Below, piece by piece: positions 10,643-21,699 of a stretch of DNA of 64,000 nucleotides. Position 1 is the first letter of the stretch. Each line of letters begins with the position of its first letter. The notes below the pieces were generated by a model. It saw only the letters and a program-made list of their open reading frames with translations, did not search any database and was not told the origin of the DNA. The translations under genes and the position numbers were made by a program. This stretch comes from Phlebotomus papatasi (lineage: Eukaryota > Arthropoda > Insecta > Diptera > Psychodidae): the NCBI RefSeq assembly GCF_024763615.1, contig NC_077222.1:104813417-104877416 (forward strand), given 5' to 3'.

Positions 10643-11723
10643 GGTGCTATTCCAATGAAAAGATGAGCATGTTTTTTTAGCACATCACTGTTTTCAAGTA
10701 CTAAAAAGACCATGACTGTTCCCACATGTTATTTCAATTAATGTCAGATGGCATTTAGATCGGGGGTGAAAGCATACACTCAGTCCCGGGATTATGCACA
10801 TTTTCGGAACCGAAAAAACGCGCGAAATGGTGTTACGCATCGAGAAAATTTGCATACGCGCAGGCGATTTCTTTTGAAATGAATCGGCCGTAGAACGAAT
10901 TTCGCGCGGAGTAAAAGTAATCTGACCAAAAAGATTCAACTGTTTAAAAGAAATTCATCAACAAACAGTACTCTTTGGCCAGAATTCTTCAATAAATTGT
11001 AAGAATATTTAAAATTTTCACCTTAATAAAAGAAATTAAAAGTAATTAATAAAAGAAAACTAAAAAATATGCAGTGTTTTCAAATTTCCCGCGTCACAAA
11101 ACGGTATACACACAGGTGTATTTCAAAAATTATTTAATAGATTTACTCCCAAAAGTAGGCAAATTTGCATAATTGTGTGCATAATCTCGTCAGGTGCATA
11201 ATCCCGAAGTGCATAATGCCGGGACTGAGTGTACTCGGCGGGAATATTCGAATTCGGATTTCGGTTGGGAAATCGACAAGATTAATTTAATGTTTTCACT
11301 TTGATAGTATTTTCTACATTTTTTTATCATGATTGACGAGATGTAAGGTTGTTCTCTCTACACAAAAACTTCATATTTTCCACAGTCTTCGTCGTGTTTC
11401 AAAATCACGAAATAGTCATGACAGGAACCGACACAAAAGAAAAGTTCAACCGAAATCCGAATTCGAATATTCCCTCCGAACAAGTTTTCACCCGATCACA
11501 ATGTCATCTGACATTCAGTCAGTGTGGAGTAACCTGTCATGTCAGCTTGGTGACATGACTTTTTCCGTGAATTCTCAGTGGTGAAAAGTTGACGAGCAGC
11601 ATTAATATTCTCTACTCATTATGTTCCTTGAAATGACGTATGGGAACAGACGTGGTCTTTTTTAGTACTTGAGAACAGTAATGTGCTAAAAAAACATAGA
11701 CACTTTTTTATTGGAATAGCACC
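10643..11723. mobile_element. Foldback-type element with long inverted arms, holding a nested insertion
   Basis: GGTGCTATTCCAAT opens the left arm and ATTGGAATAGCACC closes the right. The match continues far inward: CAAGTACTAAAAA, GTTCCCA, ATGTCAGATG and GAATATTCGAATTCGGATTT all occur on both arms in mirror order. The left arm is interrupted at 10775-11233 by a nested element, and removing it restores the arm, so arms are about 190 bp or more in a ~620 bp element. Possible AT target duplication at 10641-10642 and 11724-11725. No coding sequence. Confidence 0.85.
10775..11233. mobile_element. Nested TA-flanked TIR element (CACTCAGTCCCGG ends)
   Basis: TACACTCAGTCCCGGGATTA at the left matches TACACTCAGTCCCGGCATTA read inward from the right, and TA is present at both ends. 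TGCATAAT phrases recur three times near 11170-11215. The flanks rejoin into a sequence that mirrors the opposite foldback arm, proving it is an insertion. TA target and TIR style fit the Tc1/mariner/pogo group. At 459 bp it is non-autonomous. Confidence 0.85.
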
Positions 11724-12580
11724 ATATGAAATTACGAGAGATAGAGACCAAGTTCATAAAAGTCATTTAATTATTACAGAATAAGTGAGGATTTTAGTAC
11801 ATTCATGTACTAAACTGTATCATTGAAAAAGGCAGAATTTTGAGTAAGAAATTATGAGAAACAAAGATAAACCTCAGGAAAATAGTTTAATTAATACATC
11901 ATTTTTTTTAGACACAGAGGGGTTTTTAGTACATGCAAGTACTAAACCTACACATTAGAAAATGAAGGAATCACACAGAATTAAAAGTTTTGAGTAAAAT
12001 TACACTGTCGCATTGGATTAATATTGTTCTAAAATTCGATTTTGGAGTATTCAATTTCAATCCACTGCAGTGCTGTAAATGGCCTCATAGAAAGATTTTT
12101 TTTTAGTATTTACATGTACTAAAACCCACTTCAGATAAAATGAAAAGTACTGCAAGGATCATAATTAAACGCAAGAACAATATGTCGTGTAGTGAATAAT
12201 ACCTGCGAGGGTAGAAGAAATTAGTATAGAAATAACCCCTCCTTGTTGCCGAAAACTCCAGGTATAAATTTAACTTCACTTTATTTCACTTGACAAAATA
12301 TATTTGATGCTTACACATTGAGTTCTGGTGGCAGAGTAAAAATCATTTGAATAAAAAGAATAGTCAGTGGTACATAGCAATTTGATCGACATCGATAATC
12401 CATTCTGAGCGCCATCTAACACAATATTTAGGACAAACCACTACGGAATTGAAATATTATATACGAACTTATAGATTTTAGTACTTAAACATGAATTGTC
12501 CGAAGCTTGAGTCGTCCGAAGGTAGCGCGCTTTCCTCTAGTGGATTTTTTAGTACTTGCGTGTAGTAAAATCTACTCGAG
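11724..12580. repeat. Tandem palindrome array, right part
   Basis: The array resumes with palindromes near 11791 (TTTTAGTACATTCATGTACT), 11922, 12100, 12474 and 12543. Spacing is irregular (131, 178, 374, 69), so this end is more decayed than the left. AGAATTTTGAGTAAGAAATT near 11831 ties it to the left part. Confidence 0.75.
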
Positions 12581-13971
12581 ATAAAACGATGAATGTCGCA
12601 TGAAGCATGCTTCGTTTAACATAATTTCGAAGAGTCAATGCCTAGGAGCATAAAAGAAGTTTAGCAAAAGGGTGTTTAAAAAAATATTCAGACTAATGAA
12701 CTACCCCACTCTCCCTTAACTAAGTGATCAACTTCATTTCTCCAATGAAAAAATTAAAGACCATCAGAAGCTGAATGAACATAAAGTCTACAAGCTACAT
12801 CGGATTAAAGATTCCTTCGAGAAATAAGAGAAGGGCTCCTTTTTCCACCCCATCTAATTCATCACGAAAGGGCGGCAATAAAGAGTGTCCAGTTGTCCCC
12901 GCAGCCATTCACTCATCCATCGGGAGTGGACAGAACGTGTGAGGTCGATGTTAAGTAAGTCTAATAACAAGCGAATGGAACGTAAATATCGAATAATACA
13001 TTATAGTGTCTGGAGTGTATTATGTAATGCTCCCATGGACTGTGGAGCTGCGAGAGTGGCCGGGATAGCCACCAGCAGCGTTGACAGGATGATTGATTCG
13101 GTGGATTGGTTGTGGGCCCAGTTCGCTCACAGCTAATACAGTCCGTCTGCTGATGATTCCGAGGGGACCAAGGGGGCAACAACATATAGGAGAAATCACC
13201 TCGGCTTTTATTTGTTTTTCTCCTAGTCCAACCCCCACCTCCCCTACCCATTTGGATGTAGGGCCAAAAGCAACACTTTTTCGTGTGAGATTTATTGGTG
13301 CAAATAATTCAATGCGAAATAGTGAAAAATTGACTAAGATTAGTGGTTGGTGTGTGTTGACGGCCGGGAAATTAATTGATATTTGCGGTGACTGCATGGG
13401 CAGGTCGATAATCACCTAGGGCAAAAGGTCAAGAAGGCACCATGGCATTTTTTTTTGCCAGAGCTTTGAGGTACTTCGCCCCACTAACCCCTTTAGTACA
13501 TCACCAAGATCATCCAGAAATTAATTTCCATGGCGAATTATGACTGGAAATTTGAGAAGATGCACGAGTAATGTTTTTTTTCTGTCATTAGGCTAATGGA
13601 TTGAGGAGTGCACCCTTCACAAATCACCCTCGACTTCGTGGATACAATAAGTCTTCCGTCTAATTTGAATCAAACACAAATACAACCATGGTACATACAA
13701 TAATTTTAAATTATCCACCGAAGAATTAATGCACCAGTGATTCCATTGGGTCTGAGGAAGAAGAATACCTATTGATCTCCTTCTGAGACCCTCCTTGAGA
13801 CACATTGGGAGATAATGTGGGATTTGAGAATGTTTCCTGCTCGAGGCATTGAGACAATGGTTTCCGATGGGTTTTCCTCCCTCGTGAAGGGATGATACAA
13901 GAGTTGGATGTATGCAACACTGTTAAAATCTTCTGCAATATTTTATTTTGTTGTTTCCATCAGTCAGGAAT
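12581..13971. other. Repeat-poor block with a GC-richer core (about 12840-13420)
   Basis: No repeat ends or tandem structure were seen. The core 12840-13420 has clearly more G and C than its surroundings and open frames in several phases on both strands (up to 131 codons at 13020-13415 minus, 108 at 13093-13419 plus). Overlapping frames on both strands point to low stop-codon density rather than coding. Candidate for conserved non-coding sequence or an untranslated exon. Confidence 0.35.
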
Positions 13972-14330
13972 CCCAAGTAGCACTGTATGGCAAATTTGTG
14001 AGTATTTTCCGACGAATAATTAGAATTAGAAAAAATACGATTTTTCCCAAAGCTTTCGGCGCGGACTCCAAGCCTACTTCAGTGGTCAAATCTAGAATTG
14101 TCTTTCTTTGCCATTTGGTTTGAGGTCAATTGGTCACCCGGTGAAACCCCAGACCAAATTAACAAAGCAAGAAAATTCTAGATTTGACATTTGAGGAAGG
14201 CTTGGAGTCCAAACCGAAAGCTTTGGGAAAAATCATCTCTTTCTAAGCTACCCCATCTCCCGACGCTCACCGGTTTTCTACTATTTAAAATATTCGTCGG
14301 AAAATACTGAATTGCGAACCCTTAGTTGGG
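13972..14330. mobile_element. Short inverted-repeat element with CCCAA ends
   Basis: CCCAAGTAGCACTG opens the left end; the right end read inward is CCCAACTAAGGG. AGTATTTTCCGACGAATA is shared by both arms (about 14002-14019 and 14289-14308), followed by arms of about 70 bp at 14040-14115 and 14160-14237. The outer end resembles the CCCAAGTAGC family at 40873 and 54478. Each inner arm carries CTGAAG…GGC…CGAAAGCTTTGGG, a hammerhead-like core described in the findings. No clear target duplication. Confidence 0.65.
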
Positions 14331-14439
14331 TTTGAGAAGAGGATTGAACGACGGATTAGTGGTCCCGTATGTAGGGAGGGACAGTTCGGGAGCCTCTACA
14401 ACTTAAGAGCTTAACTGTCCTCAAGCAAATACGCTTCTA

Positions 14440-14660
14440 GTTCGCAAGGACGAGTAGGACCCAGCCTGAAAAGTCTTTTGGGGCAAACTTATGCTTCGAC
14501 GAAACGAGGCCAACCGAGCTTCCGACAGACAGACAGCCTTGACCAGGACGTCATTAAAGGTGAAGAATTGGAGAACGGTGGCAGATTCGAGTGGCGACAG
14601 GTCCTGATTCAGGCTCAAATCAAAAATTGGTTGTAGCGCTGGTTAAGTGAGTAAGTAAGA
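14440..14660 (+). pseudogene. LINE 3' end: reverse-transcriptase ORF C-terminus and tail
   Basis: Translated pieces include CGCAAGGACGAG-derived RKDE, then STKRGQPSFRQTD and WRQVLIQAQIKNWL before a stop. These follow the order of the C-terminus of several non-LTR retrotransposon ORF2 proteins (…GHLVRKDE…, …RGRP-LRW…, …W-LV-A…). A short TAAG-like repeat tail (TAAGTGAGTAAGTAAG) follows the stop, as at LINE 3' ends. The nucleotide sequence matches the minus-strand copy at 32.6-32.8 kb. Frameshifts break it. The clade is not determined. Confidence 0.65.
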
Positions 14661-14780
14661 GGGACCAGGCCATCATACTTCCTAATCGACTGTCTTTATT
14701 TCACGTTTTACGAGCAAGATTCGGGCGTAAATAAATGAAAAAAAGCTTATAATCGTAATGCTTAAGGTCGACCCTTATGG

Positions 14781-14906
14781 CCTCGACAGACCTGAGGATT
14801 AGCCGACAGACGGCTTAGCGTAGTTTTATTCGAAATAATAATTAAACTACATTTCCATAATTTTCCACTAAGTCGTCTCTCGGCTTAAGTGGTAAGTGTG
14901 TCTAGG
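14781..14906. mobile_element. Short MITE of the CTTAAGCCGAGAGACG family
   Basis: The right end read inward is CCTAGACACACTTACCACTT then AAGCCGAGAGACGACTTA. The left end is CCTCGACAGACC then AGCCGACAGACGGCTTAG. Each arm is itself nearly palindromic around GAGACGGCTTA. Related copies lie at 32780-32840, 33373-33709 and 41913-42002, often inside or beside LINE remnants. Confidence 0.6.
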
Positions 14907-17002
14907 GCATTAGGATGTAAGATGTCAAAATCGAATTATCGGACTTAGATTTCTTGTTCTTCAATCAGTTTTAATTGCCCAATGTTTCGGTCATTGGTTG
15001 CGACTTTTCTCAGGGCGTTAAAAATAATTCTTGTCCTTGTTTTTGATGCTCTAGCCTATCTATCTATAATTTTTAGACTAATCTTTATATGTAAAGTGTT
15101 ATAAAAGAAAAGTTACGATATTTATAGTAAAACGCTGCTACTTAAAATGCTTGGCACTTCGGTTACCCCACTAAAATATTCTAATTAGACCATTTCAAAG
15201 TCAAAGATAAAATTTTTGAGCTTAATTAATATTCTATATGAATATTTAGGCAAATATACCCCAGCTACAGATGTATTTCCAATAAAAAATTGGCCACGCC
15301 CCCAAAAAATTGTTCACTTAGAAAATTGTAAATTTAAGAAACTTCTGTTATATATTTTAAAGGGCTAATTGTTTAAAATACAATTCTAGTTAGTAAAATG
15401 GAATTACGTTTTAGTTTGATACAGTGAATACAAGAAGTGGCATGGTGGGCATGGTCTAGATGGGCGTGGCATATAAAGAAAGGCGTGATTTCTTTTATAC
15501 TTTCACGTTGTCTCATTTTCCATAATTCTTCGTAATATCTAGATAGAATTTGGGGATTATGATGGATATATTTCCATATTCATGGAAATATAATCCCTTT
15601 GTGTAGACTTCAGGCGGGCATGGCCTAGAAAATTCAGATGGATTTCAGTAAATATTCCTATTTTCCCTCACTTTCCACGATCCTTCGTAATTGATAGCAT
15701 ATCCAATGGACTTATACGTTTAATATCCCGAGATATTTTTCAAAAAAATCCATAAAGAAAACTTTCCAAGATTTTGTTAAGGGTGGGGCCTATTTTTTCT
15801 CTCTTGAAACGCATGTTTAATAGATTTTATATTCAAATACATAATCATTTTCTTTAATTAAAAATATAGCTCTCAACATGTCAAAGACATTTAAAAAAAT
15901 GTAACACAGTTAATAAAGAAACTTCCGAGTCTCCTTGGTGAATTTTCACCGGAAAATCAGCTGGATTTTCCTGTCTGTACCACCCTCTATTTCTCAAAGA
16001 AATCCCGTAACAGTATAAAGGATATGGGGAAAAAACAAACAGAATGAGCGCCTGAAGCCCCTTTTTAGAGGTACTAATCAATAGATAATATAATTGAAAG
16101 GCAAATTTGCATATACAAGATCACATCTGTAAGATTAAAAAAGGAACTCCATCCCTTCGACAAAAATTATCCCTCGCAGCACAATCGATACGATGTACCC
16201 TCCGTCGACAAATTAATTTCAATCCAATTCAACGGTGGGGACGCCAGAAAGAAATTCTATAAATATTGTATTGAATTTGATGAGTCAGGATGGAGAGAGA
16301 TATGTCCTCGGCAAGGACCCAAGGGCTAAGAAAGTCATCTAAAGGCAAAAATTTAATTGACTTATCTCAGGTTTTACACAGAATACTTTCACAAAAATTT
16401 TCCATCCAACTTTATCATCCCAATCTTCAAGGCAAAATCCGTGGAATTTTGTCCTGCTCCACTGATTCTCAGGGGGACTGGGGGATAGAGTGTGGGTGGT
16501 TTGAGCTTATTTGCAATCAAAGGACCTATTCAAATTCGCCTCTTTCATTTTGCTTTTTTTCCTATTGCTGGGGGGCACAGAATCTCCTGGACATATTTTT
16601 TTTTTCAGGCTGAGAAAATGATGTCAATCTGCGAGAGTGAAGAAAATATCACGATGATGAGGACAAATTACCATTGATTGATTTTTTTCTTGTCGACTAA
16701 CTTTTTCCACTTGGTGTGCCTAACAAGAAATTAGCTTATATTGAAAATTAGGGAAATTATAAAAGAGGGTGGCTTTTTTATTAGTCCTCCTCCATTGCCC
16801 ATCAATTTCGCATTTTTCGTGGTTTGGGGTTAGAAGATAGAATTTCTGAGTGGATTTTTTTTACAGGAAGGGACGACAGAATGTGGTTTATGGAGACATC
16901 ATATTGGAAAATTATTAAGAAAAACACATTCTGCATTATCTCTTTTTATTGCTTGAATTCTTATAAAGACGAGCGTAATGGTTCTTAGATTAGCAGCTAT
17001 AT
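14907..17002. other. Mixed old sequence, no feature recognised
   Basis: Short phrases such as GGGCATGGTCTAG and GGGCATGGCCTAG (15446, 15617) repeat loosely but make no array. Open frames near 16290-16677 and 15881-16081 are short and overlap in other phases. A slightly GC-richer part lies at 16190-16520. No transposon ends seen. Confidence 0.35.
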
Positions 17003-17090
17003 CCCAAGTAGCAAAATAAGGTCAGCGTACCGATGTAGCAAATGGTATAAACATCATCGAATAGTCAAGGAAATAACAGTGGTCAAAAAT
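17003..17090 (+). mobile_element. Left end of a CCCAAGTAGC-family element
   Basis: CCCAAGTAGCAAAATAAGGT followed by CAGCGTACCG resembles the ends at 17441 and 54478 (…GTCAGTATGACG…). No matching right end was found, so only a terminus is supported. Confidence 0.45.
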
Positions 17091-17153
17091 CTCTTTGAAC
17101 TGTCACTTTGTGACATGAAATTGAAGTTAAGACGGAATGTTATCTTAATAAGT

Positions 17154-17306
17154 TAGGGTCTAAGAAAACTGGGACAGTAGTAAACTATTTGAACTTTTTG
17201 TCGACTATAATACCTATGAATTCATACAGGTATCTCTGAAGTTTGTTATTTAAAAGTTACTGTCTTGACAACTACCCCATGTTTAATACTGCCCCACTTT
17301 CCCGTA
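17154..17306. mobile_element. Possible short TIR element with GGGGCAGT ends
   Basis: CTGGGACAGTAGTAAAC near 17170 faces GTGGGGCAGTATTAAAC read inward from 17304, with TA at 17154-17155 and 17305-17306. The core TGGGGCAGT is also the end motif of the element at 24898-25110. The match is imperfect. Confidence 0.4.
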
Positions 17307-17440
17307 CATGTATCTGAGTCCTTCAAAAGCTCTGTGTCGTTATCTACAATCTATTGGTCTCTATTTCTCATAGAGATACGTATATAGTACGCAATATTTG
17401 TTCAAAAGAAACCTTCTAGGAAGTTTGGGTTGGAAAATTT

Positions 17441-17870
17441 CCAAATAGCAAAATGAAGTCAGTATAACGTTATTCTCACCATATGATAATCAAAATTATA
17501 ATGGTGAAACAACGTTCCATGGGGGGACTAGGCCTTTCCTCAAGCGAAATTCTCGGAACTTCCATTATTATTTTTCCTATACATGGATGGGATTAAGATC
17601 GGGCGTAGTTGATACACGGGGAGGGAAATCCACTAGACTAAATCGAGTATCTGAAATACCAGTAAAATTCCTGGTGACCTGGTGACCAAAACGAAATTCA
17701 AATCTGTCTAATTACCTCTTAGAGCGAGTACTCTACCACTTGACACATTAAGTTCACAGAATTCTTATCGTATAGTTTGTCGTATAAGGCACTCATACAT
17801 TATACTTTAGAAATGGGAGTAGCCTCAACGTTATAATGAGGTAATTATTACAATAAAATTTACCATATTG
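17441..17870 (+). mobile_element. Degenerate CCCAAGTAGC-family fragment
   Basis: CCAAATAGCAAAATGAAGTC and AGTATAACG align with the first 70 bases of the 54478 element. Then 17785-17870 (ATTATACTTTAGAAATGGGA … ACGTTATAATGAGGTAA) aligns with 54562-54615 of the same element. Between them 270 bp is unmatched, probably an insertion. No right terminus seen. Confidence 0.5.
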
Positions 17871-18249
17871 TAGTGGCGCGAAATATTCGTAAAGCAACCC
17901 TAAAAATGACCCTCAAAGAAACTCGTCGAAATTGCAAGGAAAATGCAACCAAATACCGCATTTACACTTAAGACAAAAATTCATTCGAGCAACTCATATA
18001 CTGGCGAAAGCAAAGAGGTTTTGTTGAAAGACAGAACAAGCTGGACTGGAGTGGAAAGAGACTCATGATCGATGAGCGACTTGAATGGGCTGGCGGGGTT
18101 TCCCATTGAGCGGGAACCAGGGACTGAACATGTATAGCCAGCGATGAGCCGTAAGTGGCAGATTGGCAGATCGCACTGATTGCGTGATCAGTCTCCAAGT
18201 GCGCAGTCTCCCTGGCGGTAACCGTTGGTGCCCAAGGTTCCCAATCTCG
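17871..18249. other. Unassigned sequence
   Basis: Moderate GC with overlapping open frames on both strands around 17968-18378, none of them recognisable. No repeat ends. Confidence 0.3.
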
Positions 18250-18910
18250 CCTGGAAGGTGTTCTCCCTCTAGGAAGAGACGAGGCTTTAGTCCCATTCCT
18301 GATTGCCATTGGTTTCCCGAAATCATTATCTTAACCGACGTGGTCATAGTGCATGCTGTGTTGCTATTCAGGAACTGACGAGGCTATTGCCTCCTTCCGT
18401 GAGTATCTTTGTTGCACGAGGTCCTCAACATTGAGAGAAGGACTAGTCGTTGTCGATCCTCGGATTGTACTTGGAGGTGCTATGGTTATTGCTTCTGAGC
18501 TTGACGAACAAGTACAGCAAATCATTAGCAGAAAGAGTGTCGAGGCTTTTGCCCCTCTTGATGACCTAGAACGGGAATTGAGATCGCTGCCCCATTTCCT
18601 GATCATTGTCTACTGCTAAGCTGGGTTAATCAAACTCCGAATACAACTAAGGTAAATACCGCTAGAATACCTTGGAGTCAAGATTCCTTTTTTGTAGCTC
18701 CTAGTCATCGGGTCTACTTAGGAAGAGTCACCATGCCTCAGTTAGAATATCGAGCATGTCGAGGCCTTTGTCTCCTCTTCTAGACGATAACTCTGGTTGA
18801 TTCCGTCGAAAAGGAAGACAAGACTTGCGTGCCCTTTATCTAGGGCTAGTACGGCTAGCATCATCGTTTTCGGGAAGTGTCGAGGACAATGCTCCCTTTG
18901 TTGGTCGGGT
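18250..18910. repeat. Loose direct repeats around GTCGAGGC-TTTGCCCC
   Basis: The phrase CGAGGCTTTTGCCCCTCTT and variants recur at about 18268, 18379, 18540, 18759 and 18881, spacing 110-220. Flanking words such as GACTAGTCG and TCGTTTTCGGGAAG differ, so this is either an old degenerate tandem repeat or part of an unrecognised element. It is GC-richer than the window average. Confidence 0.4.
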
Positions 18911-21699
18911 GCTAAAGCTTAATTAACACTGTTTGCGCATCCTTTGACCATACCCGACGTCCAATAGTCTTGACCTTTTGGCTGCAATACCGTTGAAAAC
19001 GGGAAAAACAGTCCGACGAATGGCGATTCTGCTGTCCTGGTCCCAACGTAGAAGATGCCATATCCCAAGGTATGGGACGCTGCTCCAAAAGGCCGACTGT
19101 CCCCTATCGGAGAAAATAAGGCTTGTCCGTTCCTGCGCATTGGCCAAAGTTATAGATCAATAAATCGTTAAGTTTGAAGTTAACCTCACGTCTACTGATT
19201 GTCGCTGACCTAAGACCTAGTCTCTTTCCCCCAATCTAAGGGTCGCTAGTCTTATCCAAAACAATATAGCAAGTTTCACTTTAGTCTAATTTGTCTTTCA
19301 TCAACTTAGGTTTAGCAACCCATGCCTATCGATCCTCCGTTACGTCAGGAAGACGTTCACGGTCGAGCATTGTCAAAGAAATCAAAAGACAATTATTCTT
19401 TCTGCCAGATTTAATGCAATAATAAAGTCTCTCTTTATTCAAAATAAAAAAAAATATTTCTTGAGATGATTTTGCTGGGAAGTCTTGTCTTTGATAGATT
19501 TCTTCCATTTATCAGTCATCTCATCATGTGTAAACAAAGTAAGTATGGTGGCAGTGTTTGCTTCCTGGACACTCTTCTCCCGTGAGTCTAAGGGAACTTT
19601 CCGTCCTGAGGAAGTAGGTTAGTCCATGCCTTCTCTTCTTTCTCCAGCTCTTCCGGAGAATGATAATGCGAGTTTCAGAATTTCCATTTTTCTTCGACTT
19701 CCATTAGACCCTTCTAAGCCGTTATTGCGCTTCGTCCTCAACCTCTCTGCTCCTGTATTGGATGTTCGCAGTAATGGAGGAACCTTTCACATAGAGAGAT
19801 GAGGCTGCTGAAATGGATAGGGATTTATCTGAGGGCCTGTTGCTGCGCTCAGAAAACCTGTCCAGACCAACCAGAGCAAACGAGGCCGTTAGGGCTCTGT
19901 CTAAGCGTAGACTGATTTAAGTTTACACCAACTTAATAATAAAACTGACGTAACTCACCCCTCAACCCTCATGTAATTCCAGCGGGTATGGCAACCTCGA
20001 CCGAAGTATAGCCTAAAATTTAAATATCGTTTTTTTTTGATAAAATAATCCATCAATTTGAGCCGCAAGTAGTCAAGGGTGAGGATTTCAGCACAGTAAT
20101 ATTTATTTTTCATTTTGATACACCACCATGCATGCGTCCTTCGACGTCATAGCGTTAGCGACCATCTTCTGAAAAAAAAAACAAGTTACAATTTACAGTA
20201 GATAATAGCTTTTTATGTATTTATTTTCTTTTGAACATTTAAAATAGTGAATTGTAAATGTTCTGTGCATTACTACTTCACCTTCTGACTTCTCTAATTA
20301 ATTTTTCTATTGAATTGTGTGTGAAAATGTTCTATTCAGTTTTGTCGCTGGAAAATGGGTGAAAAGAAAGGGATGTTCTCGGAAAAATATCGCACACTAA
20401 AGTCAAAGGCAGAAAGGGAAAAAAGCCAAGAGAAAAATCATGTGATTTAATGAAAAGAAAACAACTTTAATTAATGTCCTTTGATATTGCTGAAAAAGAG
20501 AGGAAAAAAGGGGAAGGAGAAAAGCCAAGGAAAGCTCCTCCATGCTCTTTGATTTTTCTTTATAATTTTTCAATTTAACAGTTGAAGAAGAAAAAAAGAG
20601 CTGAAGTCGCGAATTTTTCTTACTTGGTCGCTGGAAAAAATGTTTGAATTTACTCTAAAAGAGATGTGTGTATTTATAAAAGCATGTAAATTCACTTGGA
20701 ATCTCACCCTCATCTCAAAGACCGGCGCGTAATTTTTTTTGCTATGTTATATTCACAAACTCTATGACATTTTATTATTTTTATTATTTCAGTGTATTGA
20801 AGTTATGTCATCCGAAGAAATTAATTAAAATTCTTTTGCCATTTTTCTTCAATTTCTCCTCATGGCCTCTTCCACCCCCGTGACCCCTTCAGCCTGGGCC
20901 AGGGTGAGAGTTCAGAGGGCAGAGAGGGCAGCAGGAGGTTAAGTTGAGGCGCAAAGCTTTAGGTAGCTGCGGGGAAGTGCGACGAAGAGCTCTCAAAGCC
21001 GTCGTGTGTTAAGATGGTTGAAAAAGAAAAAAAAATCTTTTGCGGTGGTGCCTTTTAGTGGGTGGTCGGCCGGGGAGGTGAAATTAAACGGTTAAGTGTA
21101 GGCTGTTGAAGCTGTTTGTCGGCGGCAACTAGTGGCACTTGAGCATCGCGCAAGGACGAGGTGAAAGGATCATGAGATGCATGTTTTGCTGGGGAAATAT
21201 CGTCTAAGAGAATTTTTTCCCAAGAGACACACAAAACAGCCCCATTTTATTCACTTTTATTCCAATTCCCAGCTTCAAAGGACACTGCACAAGGCTCAAT
21301 TGTAGACACCATTCAGGAGCCTTTTGCTTTGATCTCGAGGCTCATCGACAGCTAAGCCAAACACAGGTTTGAGTTGAAATCAATTAAGGGTTTTCAATTA
21401 AATCAAACTGGATTATCCTCATTATTTTCTGCAGTCTCTTGTTTGCCATTTTAAGTAGAAGTCAATCATTGTAATGTAAGGGAAATTAAGGGTGTTTCAA
21501 CCAACATTAAATCAATAAAAAGATGCAATGTCTTATAGGAATACTTGATAAGTAAATATAACTGCTATAAGCATCTTATGTTTTTATACAGAAGAAGCTG
21601 GGGCAAAATGTAACAAGACTAAAATTTAAAAAAAGTCGATAGATTTCGAAGACAAAAGAAACAGGAGGTGTAAATTTTTCCTTCCATGGTCTTAATCGA
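18911..21699. other. Repeat-poor sequence with a GC-richer core (about 20840-21370)
   Basis: No element ends were seen. From 20840 to 21370 the DNA is markedly GC-richer and purine-rich, with several CpGs (GTGCGACGAAGAGC, GTCGGCCGGGGAGG, CATCGCGCAAGGACGAGG). Such islands in AT-rich insect DNA can be untranslated exons, promoters or enhancers. There is no long open frame. Functional status is unknown. Confidence 0.35.

Noticed and set aside
13020..13415. 131-codon minus frame as a coding exon
   Set aside because: Overlapping long frames exist on both strands in a GC-richer block with few stops; no recognisable domain.
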